Assembly (NCBI RefSeq): GCF_009760405.1
Contig: NZ_WRPP01000006.1
Span: 496,001 to 560,000, forward strand
DNA: 64,000 nt
Direction: 5' to 3'
Source of the DNA: Nocardia terrae
GTDB taxonomy: Bacteria; Actinomycetota; Actinomycetes; Mycobacteriales; Mycobacteriaceae
Shown here: piece by piece, positions 25,701-33,544 of the stretch
How positions within the stretch are numbered: the stretch's first letter is position 1
How the letters are laid out: the number at the start of each line of letters is the position of its first letter
Notes under the pieces: generated by a model
The model's database searches: none
Seen by the model: only the letters and a program-made list of their open reading frames with translations
What the model was told of the DNA's origin: nothing
Program-made: the position numbers and the translations under genes

Positions 25701-26202
25701 CCAGTTCGGCGGCTATCGCGGATTCGGCGGCGGTGATTCTGAGCTCCTCGTAGCGCGTGGCCGCCGCGGCGGCGAACGGGAGTTCCGCGAGATCGGCGAG
25801 CGCGGGCCCGCGCCAGAGCGCGAGTCCCTCGCGCAGTTGGTGGATCGCGCGTGCCGGGTCATCGCGGCGCAGGCTCAGCAGTCCGCCGCGCACCAGCTCC
25901 TCGAAGTGGTGGGTGTCGACGGCGAGGCCGGAGATCTCCAGCCGGTATCCGCCGTCGCCCGAGCGGATCACCGCATCGGCGGGCAGGGCGCGCCGCAGCC
26001 GGGAAACCAGCTCCTGCAGTGCGTGTTCGGGCCGTTTCGGGGGCCGGTCCGGCCATACCGCCTCACCCAGCGCGCCGACGCTCACCGTGCGCCCCGGATC
26101 GAGGGCGAGGCGGATCAGCAGTGCGCGCAGGCGCGTTCCGGCGACCGTCACCGGCCCGTCGTCGGCCATCACTTCCAATGGCCCCAGGATCGCGATGCGC
26201 AC
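22747..26202 (-). CDS. AfsR/SARP-family regulator with BTAD, NB-ARC ATPase and helical-repeat domains
   Basis: An 1151-residue transcription factor. Residues 1-95 are an OmpR-like winged helix (VRIAILGPLEVMADDGP, ALQELVSRLRRALP), about 100-245 the BTAD domain, and about 275-600 an NB-ARC/STAND ATPase with Walker A GPGGAGKTRL and Walker B LLVLDNCEHL. The rest is TPR-like and ends near an Ala-rich tail. GTG 26202 matches the family's usual first residues and avoids the hairpin at 26225-26280. It lies just upstream of the SnoaL-MMPL operon whose promoter has SARP-like repeats. The ligand is unknown. Confidence 0.85.
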   Translation of the reverse strand: MRIAILGPLEVMADDGPVTVAGTRLRALLIRLALDPGRTVSVGALGEAVWPDRPPKRPEHALQELVSRLRRALPADAVIRSGDGGYRLEISGLAVDTHHFEELVRGGLLSLRRDDPARAIHQLREGLALWRGPALADLAELPFAAAAATRYEELRITAAESAIAAELAARPDDSLLIAELEDLIAASPFRERLRLLHIRALHDAHRTAEALTAFDRYRTHLATELGTDPGRELLDLHLHILRGETPLQRAEPGSTAATPAPPPDSRVRLRSPLTSFVGRERERAEVGARLERARLVTLVGPGGAGKTRLAVAIAGEVSGRFPGGVGVAELAAVDDVSDVPQAVAAGLGVVMSRTHEPLGIDPVGLLAEALPTAPTLLVLDNCEHLIAGVASFTQDLLGRVPGLRILATSRQSLGITGETLWETTPLPVPPPAASNVADYPAVRLFLDRALAIRADLPMSEADLETIAVICRHLDGLPLALELAAAKLRVMPAATLRARLGDRFAVLAGGSRTALPRHRALRAVLDWDWELLTEHERAGLARLGVFSAPFDQPAAEALGVPADELEALLDKSLLQLLEDATVDPADPGSPAPRYRMLESIREYGLEKLTDRGELDVIRAAHATWFLDLAERALPQLRGRDQLPWLRRLDADRDNFLAALRFSYESGDADTAARLGSALGMYWALHGAHADAVRLLRPVLGLPTDHPHPPLAAAFALHSMLAAQATELTAATEDIYRWTGADRPRPSTTLETHSEQDDFTGAFDAPVSGAVHTIPRERAGHPPASDIALAATDATGDEATDSGNNVRQEDGSLDRNVVGGTGAAGPAGDGAAELAWALVELADERTGAGLEVVGSWLEHGDAWTRGMFWLVRSFLHANASGVAEMDGDLRTAAACFEAAGERWGFSTALTFLAFARATLGDFDGATEAMAAALTAVEELGDGVALRVWLVMVRLHSGAVETARAELGALLAGPLSAGDTVMVRLLAADIARFDADAAESARCLRIAADELNRGLGDDRSYRTMFGLRMGLLRAGEGRVAAAAAHCADAWANAVAIRDTPMVAEVSVGVARTCLAAGLATEAARVLGAGHALRGAPDARYPDIVSLRTELDAAIGAGAAVAAYEQGRALSRTEAIAAIETCLSAVRENAPRPGV

Positions 26203-26224
26203 ACCGTGAGTCTGACACGCCGCC

Positions 26225-26280
26225 GGCGCCCACCTCCCCATCCCGCTCGACCCCCCGAGCGGGATGGGGAGGTGGGCGCC
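26225..26280. terminator. 25-bp perfect inverted repeat hairpin
   Basis: Left arm 26225-26249 and right arm 26256-26280 are exact reverse complements (GGCGCCCACCTCCCC.. paired with ..GGGGAGGTGGGCGCC) with a 6-base loop. It lies just after the stop of the minus-strand unknown gene and just before the AfsR-type start, so it probably terminates the former. It has no T-tract. Confidence 0.7.
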
Positions 26281-26289
26281 GAACGGAGT

Positions 26290-26652
26290 TCAGCGCGTGG
26301 AGGACACCAGGCGGTTTCGCTGGCGGGTCTCGTCCTCGGCGCAGGCGGTGGCCAGCGCGCGGCGGCGGCTGGTGCGGACCGCCGCGCTGAAGAGTTGGTA
26401 TTCCGCGGAGGGCACGCAGACCTCGCGGTAGGGATGTCGGGGAACCACGCGCCTCTGCGGGCCCGGAATGACGACGCCGCGGCGCGAGCCGGGGCCGTTC
26501 TCCTGGGCGCGCACCCACTTGCGCATGGTGTGGGAATCGATACTGGGCAGGTATTCCACCGCACGATCCCATTCCAGGCCCTCCACCTGCATAGGATCGG
26601 CGACCGCGGTGACGACAACGGCGTATGCCGTACCGACGGTGTTGTCCGCCAT
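26290..26652 (-). CDS. Hypothetical protein, 120 residues
   Basis: Starts MADNTVGTAYAVVVTAV behind an AGGGGGT ribosome-binding site. Arg-rich in the second half (RRGVVIPGPQRRVVPRHP, SRRRALATACAEDE). No family is recognised. The first part (WDRAVEYLPSIDSHTMRKWVRAQ) looks helical and could bind nucleic acid, but that is only a composition argument. It is a single-gene unit closed by the 25-bp hairpin. Confidence 0.6.
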   Translation of the reverse strand: MADNTVGTAYAVVVTAVADPMQVEGLEWDRAVEYLPSIDSHTMRKWVRAQENGPGSRRGVVIPGPQRRVVPRHPYREVCVPSAEYQLFSAAVRTSRRRALATACAEDETRQRNRLVSSTR

Positions 26653-26747
26653 TGGATCTACCCCCTGTCCATGCTCGAGATCTCCGGCGTTGCGCGGGGA
26701 ATGTTCAGGATACGTCGAAAGATCTTGCACTACTGAGTGTTTCGCTG

Positions 26748-26770
26748 TACCCGCAGGTAATTTGCGGGTA
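26748..26770. repeat. 8-bp inverted repeat upstream of the unknown gene
   Basis: TACCCGCA (26748-26755) and TGCGGGTA (26763-26770) are exact reverse complements. The 307-base intergenic region 26653-26959 is less GC-rich than its surroundings and shows no gene; this repeat may be an operator. Confidence 0.4.
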
Positions 26771-26924
26771 CTCCGCAGTATCCGGAGCTCCGAACCGGGC
26801 AGGTGCGGCCGGAATTCGGGACCCGTGACCGGGGTTGCCCGAAGGGGGCGGGAGTGGTGCGAATCACGCTCCCGGCGAGCCTCGGAATAGGCCCGTGACC
26901 CCGTATGTTCATGTGGTTGCCATA

Positions 26925-26940
26925 TCCACCAAATGGTGGA
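26925..26940. promoter_or_regulatory. Palindromic operator candidate before the monooxygenase operon
   Basis: TCCACCA-AA-TGGTGGA is a perfect 16-base palindrome ending 19 bases before the GTG start, in the position of the transcription start. The cognate regulator is not identified. Confidence 0.5.
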
Positions 26941-26959
26941 AGCGACCCGAGGAGGACCC

Positions 26960-28093
26960 GTGCAGTTCGGACTGTTCAGCGTCGGTGACGTCACCATGGA
27001 CCCCACCACCGGCCAGACCCCCACCGAGGCCGAGCGCATTCAGGCCATGGTCGCGATCGCTCTGAAGGCCGAAGAGGTCGGCCTCGACGTCTTCGCCACC
27101 GGCGAGCACCACAACCCGCCCTTCGTGCCGTCCTCGCCGACCACCATGCTCGGCTACATCGCGGCGAAGACCGAACGCCTGCAGCTGTCCACCGCGACCA
27201 CCCTCATCACCACCAACGACCCGGTCAAGATCGCCGAGGACTTCGCCATGCTGCAACACCTGGCCGGCGGCCGGGTGGACCTCATGATGGGCCGCGGCAA
27301 CACCGGACCCGTCTACCCCTGGTTCGGCAAGGACATTCGCGACGGCATCCCGCTCGCGATCGAGAACTACCACCTGCTGCGCAAGCTGTGGCGCGAACAG
27401 CGCGTCAACTGGGAGGGCAAGTTCCGAACCCCGTTGCAGGGCTTCACCGCAACGCCCGCCCCGCTCGACGGCACCCCGCCGTTCGTGTGGCACGGCTCCA
27501 TCCGTTCGGCCGAAATCGCCGAGCAGGCCGCGTATTACGGTGACGGCTTCTTCCACAACAACATCTTCTGGGATCAGCAGCACACCAAGCAGATGGTGAC
27601 CCTGTACCGCCGCCGCTTCGAGCACTACGGCCACGGCGCGGCCGAACAGGCCATCGTCGGACTCGGCGGCCAGGTGTTCATGGCCGAGACCGAGGCAGAG
27701 GCCAAGAAGATCTTCCGCCCCTACTTCGACAACGCGCCCGTCTACGGACACGGCCCGTCCATGGAGGACTTCACCGAGCTGACCCCGCTGACCGTCGGCA
27801 CTCCCGAGCAGGTCATCGAACGCACCCTGGGCTTCGCCGACAATGTCGGCGACTACCAGCGCCAGCTGTTCCTGATGGACCACGCCGGCCTGCCGCTGAA
27901 CATGGTGCTCGAGCAGATCGAGATCCTCGGCAAGGAGGTTGTCCCGGTGCTGCGCAAGGAATTCGAGGCCCGCCGCCCCGCCGACGTGCCCAGCGACCCG
28001 CCCACCCACGCGAGCCTGGTCGCCGCCGGGCCCGACGCCCCGCACCACCTGGTCGAGCCCGCCCGCGAGCGCGCGCTCGCCGAAAAGAATTGA
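26960..28093 (+). CDS. Luciferase-like FMN-dependent monooxygenase (CE1758 type)
   Basis: A 377-residue TIM-barrel monooxygenase. Family landmarks: MQFGLFSVGDV start (GTG codon), VFATGEHHNPPFVPSSPTT, LSTATTLITTNDPVKIAEDF, MMGRGNTGPVYPWFG, VWHGSIRSAEIAEQAAYYGD. A GAGGAGG ribosome-binding site precedes GTG 26960. The next gene encodes the matching FMN reductase eight bases later, the conserved two-component arrangement in which reduced FMN diffuses to the oxygenase. The substrate is not known. Confidence 0.88.
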   Translation: MQFGLFSVGDVTMDPTTGQTPTEAERIQAMVAIALKAEEVGLDVFATGEHHNPPFVPSSPTTMLGYIAAKTERLQLSTATTLITTNDPVKIAEDFAMLQHLAGGRVDLMMGRGNTGPVYPWFGKDIRDGIPLAIENYHLLRKLWREQRVNWEGKFRTPLQGFTATPAPLDGTPPFVWHGSIRSAEIAEQAAYYGDGFFHNNIFWDQQHTKQMVTLYRRRFEHYGHGAAEQAIVGLGGQVFMAETEAEAKKIFRPYFDNAPVYGHGPSMEDFTELTPLTVGTPEQVIERTLGFADNVGDYQRQLFLMDHAGLPLNMVLEQIEILGKEVVPVLRKEFEARRPADVPSDPPTHASLVAAGPDAPHHLVEPARERALAEKN

Positions 28094-28101
28094 GGACGAG
28101 C

Positions 28102-28755
28102 ATGAGTCGCAAACTGGTAGTGCTGACCGCCGGGCTGTCGCAGCCCTCGTCCACCCGGCTGCTCGCCGACCAGCTCGCCGCCGCGGTCACCGCGGCGGTG
28201 GGCGGGCGCGGGGAGAGCCTCGAGGTCGAGGTGATCGAACTGCGGGAACTGGCAAGCGATCTCGCCACCACCATGACCACCGGGCTACCCACCCCCGCGG
28301 TGGCCGCGGCCCGGCAAAAGGTCTCCGACGCGGACGGCCTGATCGCGGTGACGCCGGTCTTCACGGCGAGCTACAGCGGCCTGTTCAAGATGTTCATCGA
28401 CGTCCTGGACACCGACGCGCTCAATGGCATGCCGGTCCTCATCGCCGCCACCGCGGGCACCGCCCGGCACTCCATGGTCCTCGACTTCGCCATGCGCCCG
28501 CTGTTCAGCTACCTGCGGGCAGTGGTCGTGCCGACCGGCGTCTTCGCCGCCACCGAGGACTTCGGATCCAGCGGGCTCGCCGAGCGCGTCCACCGCGCGG
28601 CGTCGGAGCTGGCCCAGCTGGTGGTCGCCGAGCAGACCGGCGTGCAGGGCTTCCTGCAGGACGAGCCCATCCGGCACCGCACCTCGGGCAACGGCGTCGG
28701 CGCGGTGCGTCCCTTCGCCGAACTGCTGGCCGGGCACACCGGCGACGGTCGGTAG
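28102..28755 (+). CDS. NAD(P)H-dependent FMN reductase (CE1759 type)
   Basis: A 217-residue flavodoxin-fold reductase. The phosphate-binding loop TAGLSQPSSTRLLADQL and the FMN segment ITPVFTASYSGLFKMFID (read as AVTPVFTASYSGLFK) are typical of NADPH-dependent FMN reductases. It supplies reduced FMN to the luciferase-like monooxygenase upstream. ATG 28102 with a GAGGACGAG site is preferred over an in-frame start four codons earlier. Confidence 0.88.
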   Translation: MSRKLVVLTAGLSQPSSTRLLADQLAAAVTAAVGGRGESLEVEVIELRELASDLATTMTTGLPTPAVAAARQKVSDADGLIAVTPVFTASYSGLFKMFIDVLDTDALNGMPVLIAATAGTARHSMVLDFAMRPLFSYLRAVVVPTGVFAATEDFGSSGLAERVHRAASELAQLVVAEQTGVQGFLQDEPIRHRTSGNGVGAVRPFAELLAGHTGDGR

Positions 28756-28783
28756 CCAAACGGTAGCTAGTTAGGATGATCGA

Positions 28784-29746
28784 ATGGCCGAGGAAATACT
28801 GCCCGCCATCCCGCTCGACTCCTGGCGGCCCACCAAGGAAACCCTCCACCGCTACGCCCAGATCGTGGGCAAGGTCGCCCTGGCCAAGGGCATCAGGCGC
28901 AATCACTGGTGGCACATGACCTACCGGCTCACCGCCCGCGGCTGGACCACCGTGCCGCTCGGCACCGCCGCCGAGGGGCCCGTGTTCACCTGCGCCTTCG
29001 ACTTCTTCGATCACGTGCTGCGGTTGTCGAACGACCGCGGCACGCAGGAGGAGATCCCCCTGGCCGGGCAGTCGGTGGCGACCTTCTACGTCCAGACCAT
29101 GAACGGGCTGCGCAATCTCGGCGTCGATGTCACCCTCGCCCACCCCACCCCGTTCGACCTGCCCGACCACGGGCGGCCCTTCGACGAGGACGAGGAACAC
29201 CGCACCTACGATCCCGCCGCGGCCCAGCGCGCATTCCGCGTGCAGAGCCAGGTCGGCCGCGTCCTGGAACGCTTCAGCGCCACCTACTCCGGCAAGATCT
29301 CGCCGGTCCAAGTGTTCTGGCACACCTTCGATCTCGCGGTGCAGCGCTTCTCCGACCGCAAGATCACCATGCCCGACAGCGTGGATCCGGTGACCCGCGA
29401 AGCCTATTCACGCGAGGTGATCAGCGCCGGATTCTGGTTCGGCGACGACAAGGTCCCCGCGCCGACCTTCTACTCCTACACCGCACCCGAACCCGCCGGG
29501 CTCAGCGATCAACCCCTGCGTCCCGCCTCGGCGAAGTGGGTGAGCTCGGGTTCCGGCCACAGCGCCTATCTGCCCTACGACGACGTCCGCGCCAGCGCCG
29601 ACCCCGTCGCCGCCGCCCTGGATTTCTTTCAATCCGCTTACGATGCCGGATCGCGTCTCGCGGGCTGGGATGCTGTCGGTCTGGCCTGCCACAATGGCAT
29701 CACCGACCCGGTGTTGACCTCACCCCGTCTCGGCTGGCCGCGGTAG
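28784..29746 (+). CDS. DUF5996 family protein
   Basis: A 320-residue soluble protein of a conserved but uncharacterised actinobacterial family. Signature segments are SWRPTKETLHRYAQIVGKV, RNHWWHMTYRLTARG, SPVQVFWHTFDLAVQRF and AGFWFGDDKVPAPTFYSY. Many His, Trp and Tyr residues suggest an enzyme pocket, but no catalytic motif is known. It follows the FMN reductase by 28 bases and may share its transcript. Confidence 0.8.
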   Translation: MAEEILPAIPLDSWRPTKETLHRYAQIVGKVALAKGIRRNHWWHMTYRLTARGWTTVPLGTAAEGPVFTCAFDFFDHVLRLSNDRGTQEEIPLAGQSVATFYVQTMNGLRNLGVDVTLAHPTPFDLPDHGRPFDEDEEHRTYDPAAAQRAFRVQSQVGRVLERFSATYSGKISPVQVFWHTFDLAVQRFSDRKITMPDSVDPVTREAYSREVISAGFWFGDDKVPAPTFYSYTAPEPAGLSDQPLRPASAKWVSSGSGHSAYLPYDDVRASADPVAAALDFFQSAYDAGSRLAGWDAVGLACHNGITDPVLTSPRLGWPR

Positions 29747-29880
29747 GACCGCCCGGACCCGCAGGAATAAGGGCGTGCCTCGAATCGGTTCCCGGGCATA
29801 GTGTGTCGATGAGGAGACGCGGAGAGTCACCATGGGGAGAGGGCGTGTGAGGCTTTCGCGCGTGGAGGAGAGGGGTCCAG

Positions 29881-31254
29881 ATGCGTGAGGAACGCATACC
29901 GAATCCGACGTTGACGGCGTACCGCGAAACGACCTTCACCGCCGGGCCCAACACGCGGGTCGGGCTGATGGGTGCGCTGGTACTGGCCAGCGTCATCCTG
30001 GTGTGGGCGGCCGAGCGCGCGTCCAGGGAAGGCGACGACCACGGCTGGTTCGTGGCCGTGTCCTTCGCCGGGCTGTTCGTCGCCCGCGGCCTGTACCTGC
30101 GCCGCCCGATCACCCTGCCGCACCTGACCTACGCGGCCATGGCGCTGGTCGTCTCCAACTTCAGCTACCGCACCGACCATCCGGTCGTCGGCTTCGTGTT
30201 CCTGGCCGCCAGCGGCGCGATCCTGGTGCTGCCGCAGGGCAGCAAGCCGCAGCCCGAGCAGCTGCCCCGGGTCGCCGAACTGGTGCGCCGCAGCCAGGGG
30301 GATCCCTTGGCCCCCTTCGCGCTCCACTCGTCGAAGTCCTACTACTTCAATCCCGACGGCTCCGCGGCGCTGGCCTACCGGGCCCGCCTCGGAATCGCCG
30401 TGGTCGCGGGCGATCCCATCGGCGACGCCGACCGGTTCCCCGAATTGCTCACCGAATTCTCGCTTTTCGCGGGCAGCCACGGCTGGAAGGTCGCGATCCT
30501 GGGCGCGAGCCCGGAGGTCAGCGCGATCTGGCAGCGCCGCGCCGTCGACCACCGCGGGTTGCGCGCCATCGCCATCGGCCGCGACGTGGTCATCGACGTG
30601 GATCATTTCGACCTGGTGGGCCGCAAGTTCCGCAATCTGCGCCAGGCGGTGAGCCGCACCAAGAACTTCGGTGTCACCACCGAGATCGTGCCCGAGGTCG
30701 CGCTCACCGAGCCCCAGCGCGAGACGCTGCTGTCCATCGTGGACGAATGGGGCCACGGCCGTCAGACCCGCGGCTTCTCCATGATCCTCGACCACCTGCT
30801 GGACGGCCGGCACCCCGGGATGCTGGTGGTCATGTCGCGGTGTGCGGACGGGCATGTGGTCGGCTTCCAGCGCTACGGCATGTCCGGCAACGGCAAGGAG
30901 CTCAGCCTGGACGTGCCGTGGCGGCGGCGCGACGCCCCCAACGGGCTGGACGAGCGCATGATCGTCGACCTGGTGGAGTACGCGCGCGAGCACGGCATCA
31001 AGCGAATCTCGCTGGCCTTCGCGGCGTTTCCGGAGATCTTCGCCGACAAGCAGCGGTCGCGCACCATGCAGGCGGTGTATGTGGCTGTGCGGGCCGGTGA
31101 TCCGCTGATCCGGCTGGAATCGCTGTACCGATTCCTGCGTAAGTTCAACGCCTTCAGCGATCAGCGGTACGTGCTGCTGCGCTGGCGTGAGGTGCTGCTG
31201 GTGGCTCTCGCCCTGCTGACCCTGGAATTCGTCCCGCACCGCAAGCAGTACTAG
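29881..31254 (+). CDS. DUF2156 membrane protein (lysyl-phosphatidylglycerol synthetase C-terminal-like)
   Basis: A 457-residue protein with three or four N-terminal membrane helices (LMGALVLASVILVWAAERA, VAVSFAGLFVARGLYL, FVFLAASGAILVL) and a cytoplasmic tandem GNAT-fold domain from about residue 130. Signatures are KSYYFNPDGSAALAYRARLG, VVAGDPIGD, RNLRQAVSRTKNFGV, FSMILDHLLDGRHPG and SLDVPWRRRDAPNGLDERM. The fold transfers amino acids from aminoacyl-tRNA to membrane lipids in MprF/LysX; no tRNA-synthetase domain is present, so the donor and acceptor are open. GGAGGAGAGGGG precedes the ATG. Confidence 0.82.
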   Translation: MREERIPNPTLTAYRETTFTAGPNTRVGLMGALVLASVILVWAAERASREGDDHGWFVAVSFAGLFVARGLYLRRPITLPHLTYAAMALVVSNFSYRTDHPVVGFVFLAASGAILVLPQGSKPQPEQLPRVAELVRRSQGDPLAPFALHSSKSYYFNPDGSAALAYRARLGIAVVAGDPIGDADRFPELLTEFSLFAGSHGWKVAILGASPEVSAIWQRRAVDHRGLRAIAIGRDVVIDVDHFDLVGRKFRNLRQAVSRTKNFGVTTEIVPEVALTEPQRETLLSIVDEWGHGRQTRGFSMILDHLLDGRHPGMLVVMSRCADGHVVGFQRYGMSGNGKELSLDVPWRRRDAPNGLDERMIVDLVEYAREHGIKRISLAFAAFPEIFADKQRSRTMQAVYVAVRAGDPLIRLESLYRFLRKFNAFSDQRYVLLRWREVLLVALALLTLEFVPHRKQY

Positions 31255-31270
31255 GCAACTCTCGTCACTC

Positions 31271-31288
31271 TCAGGGGTGAACCCCTGA
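31271..31288. terminator. Hairpin between convergent genes
   Basis: TCAGGGGT-GA-ACCCCTGA, an exact 8-bp stem with a 2-base centre, between the DUF2156 gene and the convergent hydrolase. There is no T-tract, so it is likely a pausing or end-protecting hairpin. Confidence 0.55.
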
Positions 31289-31310
31289 AACCCCGTGTGG
31301 GCCCTGGTCG

Positions 31311-32063
31311 TCACTTCAGGAAGTCGACCAGGGCGGCGGAGAAGCCCGGATCGGCGACCGCGGCGAGATGATCGCCGGGGACCACAACGCATTGCGCGTC
31401 CGGCAGGGCGGCGGCGAGACGTTCGGGTTCGGCCGCGAACGGATCGGCGTCGCCCGCCAGCACCAGGGTGGGAATCGTGATGGTGGAGAGGGTTTCGATC
31501 GGGGCCTCGTTGATGCCCTGGGCCACGGCGGCAATGGCCTCGCGGTCGGTGCCCAGCGCGTCGGCCAGGATCCGGAACATGCGCGCCTGCGGAACCGCGT
31601 CGGTGACGTTGCCGCTCATGGCCGTGACGATGTCCTCGGCATTGATGACACGCCAGTCGATGCCGCCGCAGTCCACCACACCGGACCCGATGCCGCCGAT
31701 CGCCAGCCGCTCCAGCCGTTCGTCTTCCGCGGCCACCAGCAGCGAGATGATCCCGCCCATCGAATAGCCCACCAGCGCAACCCGATCCAGTGCGAGATGG
31801 TCGAACAGCGCGCGCATATCATCGGCCATGAACCGCCACGAATAGCGGGCCGGATCGTGCGGCTTCTCGGAGCGCCCGTGCCCGCGCGCGTCCAGCGAGA
31901 TGACCTGGTGCCCCGCCCGGCGCAATGCCGCGACCACGCCGACGCTCATCCAATTGGCATTGGTATCGGCCACGATTCCGTGCTGCAGCACCACCGGGAC
32001 GCCCTCACCCTCCCAGACGGTGTAGTTGAGCTCGAGACCGTCCCAGGTGCTGAACTTCGCCAT
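31311..32063 (-). CDS. Alpha/beta hydrolase
   Basis: A 250-residue cytoplasmic hydrolase. The oxyanion strand is VVLQHGIVADTNANW, the nucleophile elbow VGYSMGG, the acid VLAGDADPF, and the catalytic His VVPGDHLAAVADPGF. Start ATG 32063 is chosen because the open frame upstream translates a REP-like repeat. It is similar in size to esterases, lactonases and peroxidases of the superfamily; the substrate is unknown. Confidence 0.82.
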   Translation of the reverse strand: MAKFSTWDGLELNYTVWEGEGVPVVLQHGIVADTNANWMSVGVVAALRRAGHQVISLDARGHGRSEKPHDPARYSWRFMADDMRALFDHLALDRVALVGYSMGGIISLLVAAEDERLERLAIGGIGSGVVDCGGIDWRVINAEDIVTAMSGNVTDAVPQARMFRILADALGTDREAIAAVAQGINEAPIETLSTITIPTLVLAGDADPFAAEPERLAAALPDAQCVVVPGDHLAAVADPGFSAALVDFLK

Positions 32064-32087
32064 GGTCGCGATATTAGGCTGCCCCCT

Positions 32088-32162
32088 CGTCATCCCGGCA
32101 TGCTTTTGGCCGGGATCCATGGTCGCGGGGTGGATTCCGGCCAAAAGCACGCCGGAATGACG
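32088..32162. repeat. REP-like inverted repeat
   Basis: Two 32-base arms (32088-32119 and 32131-32162) match at 29 of 32 positions with an 11-base centre. The arms begin CGTCATCCCGGCATGCTTTT. This form of intergenic palindrome (GTCAT-CCGGC-TTTTGGCCGG-ATCCA) is a common dispersed repeat type in bacteria. It separates two minus-strand genes. Confidence 0.75.
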
Positions 32163-32172
32163 GGGCGGGGCC

Positions 32173-32922
32173 TCAGCCCATTCGTGCCATGATCGCGCGA
32201 GGCAACAGCGGCATCACCAATCCCAATACGCGCCAGGGCCATTCGGGCACCGACGCGCGCACCGCCTCCCGCTCGATGGCGGCCACCATGGAATTGACGC
32301 CCTTGTCCAGCGGGACAACCAGTTTGGCGTCCCCGGCCTTGGCCGCCATATCGGTCGCGATGAATCCCGGCTGCACGGTGGTGACCTTGATCCGGGTGCC
32401 GCGCAATTCGATGGCCAGCCCCTCGCCCAGCGCCGTCACACCCGCTTTGCTGGCCGCGTAGGCCGCCTTCTTGCCCGGCAGCCCGCGGACCGCGCTCATG
32501 GACGAGATGAGCACCAGATGGCCGTGGTCCTGCTGCCGGAAGATGCTCATGGCCGCCTCGGTTTGGGCCAGCGCGCTCACGAAATTCGTTGTGGCGGTGG
32601 CCAGATTCGCGTCGGCCCGGCCGGTGCCGATGCGCGCGCCCTTGCCGATCCCGGCGTTGACGATGACCCGGTCCAGGCCGCCGAGTTCCTCGCGCAGTTC
32701 CTCGAAGACCTTCGGGATCGCCGCGTGGTCGTCGACGTCGAGCCCGCGCACCGCGATGGTGATGCCCGGGTGCGCGGCCAGCAGTTCGTCCCGCAGCGCC
32801 TCGAGATTGGACACGCGCCGCGCGCACAGCGCGAGATCTCGCCCGCGCCGCGCGAACTCGCGGGCCATGCCCGCGCCCAATCCCGAGCTGGCACCGGTGA
32901 TGAGAATCTTCTGCCTGGTCAT
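32173..32922 (-). CDS. Short-chain dehydrogenase/reductase
   Basis: A 249-residue NAD(P)-dependent oxidoreductase. The cofactor motif GASSGLGAGMA is at residues 9-19. NAG is in VIVNAGIGKG. The catalytic Ser is in LVLISSMSAV and Tyr/Lys in AYAASKAGVTALGEGLA. Dedicated substrate residues cannot be assigned. It follows the exported protein gene by about 55 bases on the same strand. Confidence 0.85.
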   Translation of the reverse strand: MTRQKILITGASSGLGAGMAREFARRGRDLALCARRVSNLEALRDELLAAHPGITIAVRGLDVDDHAAIPKVFEELREELGGLDRVIVNAGIGKGARIGTGRADANLATATTNFVSALAQTEAAMSIFRQQDHGHLVLISSMSAVRGLPGKKAAYAASKAGVTALGEGLAIELRGTRIKVTTVQPGFIATDMAAKAGDAKLVVPLDKGVNSMVAAIEREAVRASVPEWPWRVLGLVMPLLPRAIMARMG

Positions 32923-32977
32923 GCCGTCACCCTAGCCGCGCCCCGGGTGCGGCTCTGCCGCCCGGAGTCGGGGCGGC

Positions 32978-33358
32978 TCAGCCCGCCGACCCCGTGTTCG
33001 GCTGGGCGGGGGTCAGGTGCCAGGCCCCGCAGTTCACGGTCGAGAACCCGACGTCGGTCGCCTTGATCTCGACCGTGACCGGCTTGGTCCGGACGAAGTC
33101 GCTGGCGATGATGTAGTAGTTCGGATCCGGATAGTCCTGCGCGGTCTGGATCTTCCACAGCCGTCGCCAGAAGCAGCCGCCGTTCGCCGGATCCGGTGAA
33201 CCGTCGCCGATATAGATCCCCGGTTTGATATCCACGTTGACCACATATGTCCCGTCCACAGTGATATCGGTGGCCGGTTCGGCGGCCGCAATTCCGGATG
33301 CGGCCATTGTCAGCGCGGAAGCGAAGGCTCCCGCGGCCACGAGCGCGCCTGCACGCAC
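32978..33358 (-). CDS. Small exported protein
   Basis: A 126-residue secreted protein. The GTG at 33358, with an AGGGAGGAAC ribosome-binding site, gives a signal peptide (ALVAAGAFASALTMAASGIA, then AAEPA). The mature part has two Cys (NGGCFWRRLW and STVNCGAWH), probably one disulfide, and many aromatic residues. It begins VDGTYVVNVDIKPGIYIGDG, a pattern shared by small exported mycolata proteins that bind at the cell surface. Role unknown. Confidence 0.7.
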   Translation of the reverse strand: MRAGALVAAGAFASALTMAASGIAAAEPATDITVDGTYVVNVDIKPGIYIGDGSPDPANGGCFWRRLWKIQTAQDYPDPNYYIIASDFVRTKPVTVEIKATDVGFSTVNCGAWHLTPAQPNTGSAG

Positions 33359-33544
33359 GGTGTTCCTCCCTGAGCAGCTCACTTGGCGCCGCACGGTTCC
33401 CGGCGTGCGGCGTTCGGGTGACCCCCGCGTCTCCCGGGGTCGGTGTCTATCAGAAAATTCGGTCTGTTTTCGGGAAATCGCCGGATTTCGGCCGATGCAC
33501 AATCGGGAGCGATGCCCTTTTGGGCTTCGTAACGATATTCAGGC

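Noticed and set aside
22444..26736. Long plus-strand frames opposite the AfsR-type regulator
   Set aside because: They are shadows of the 1151-residue regulator with biased composition and no domains.
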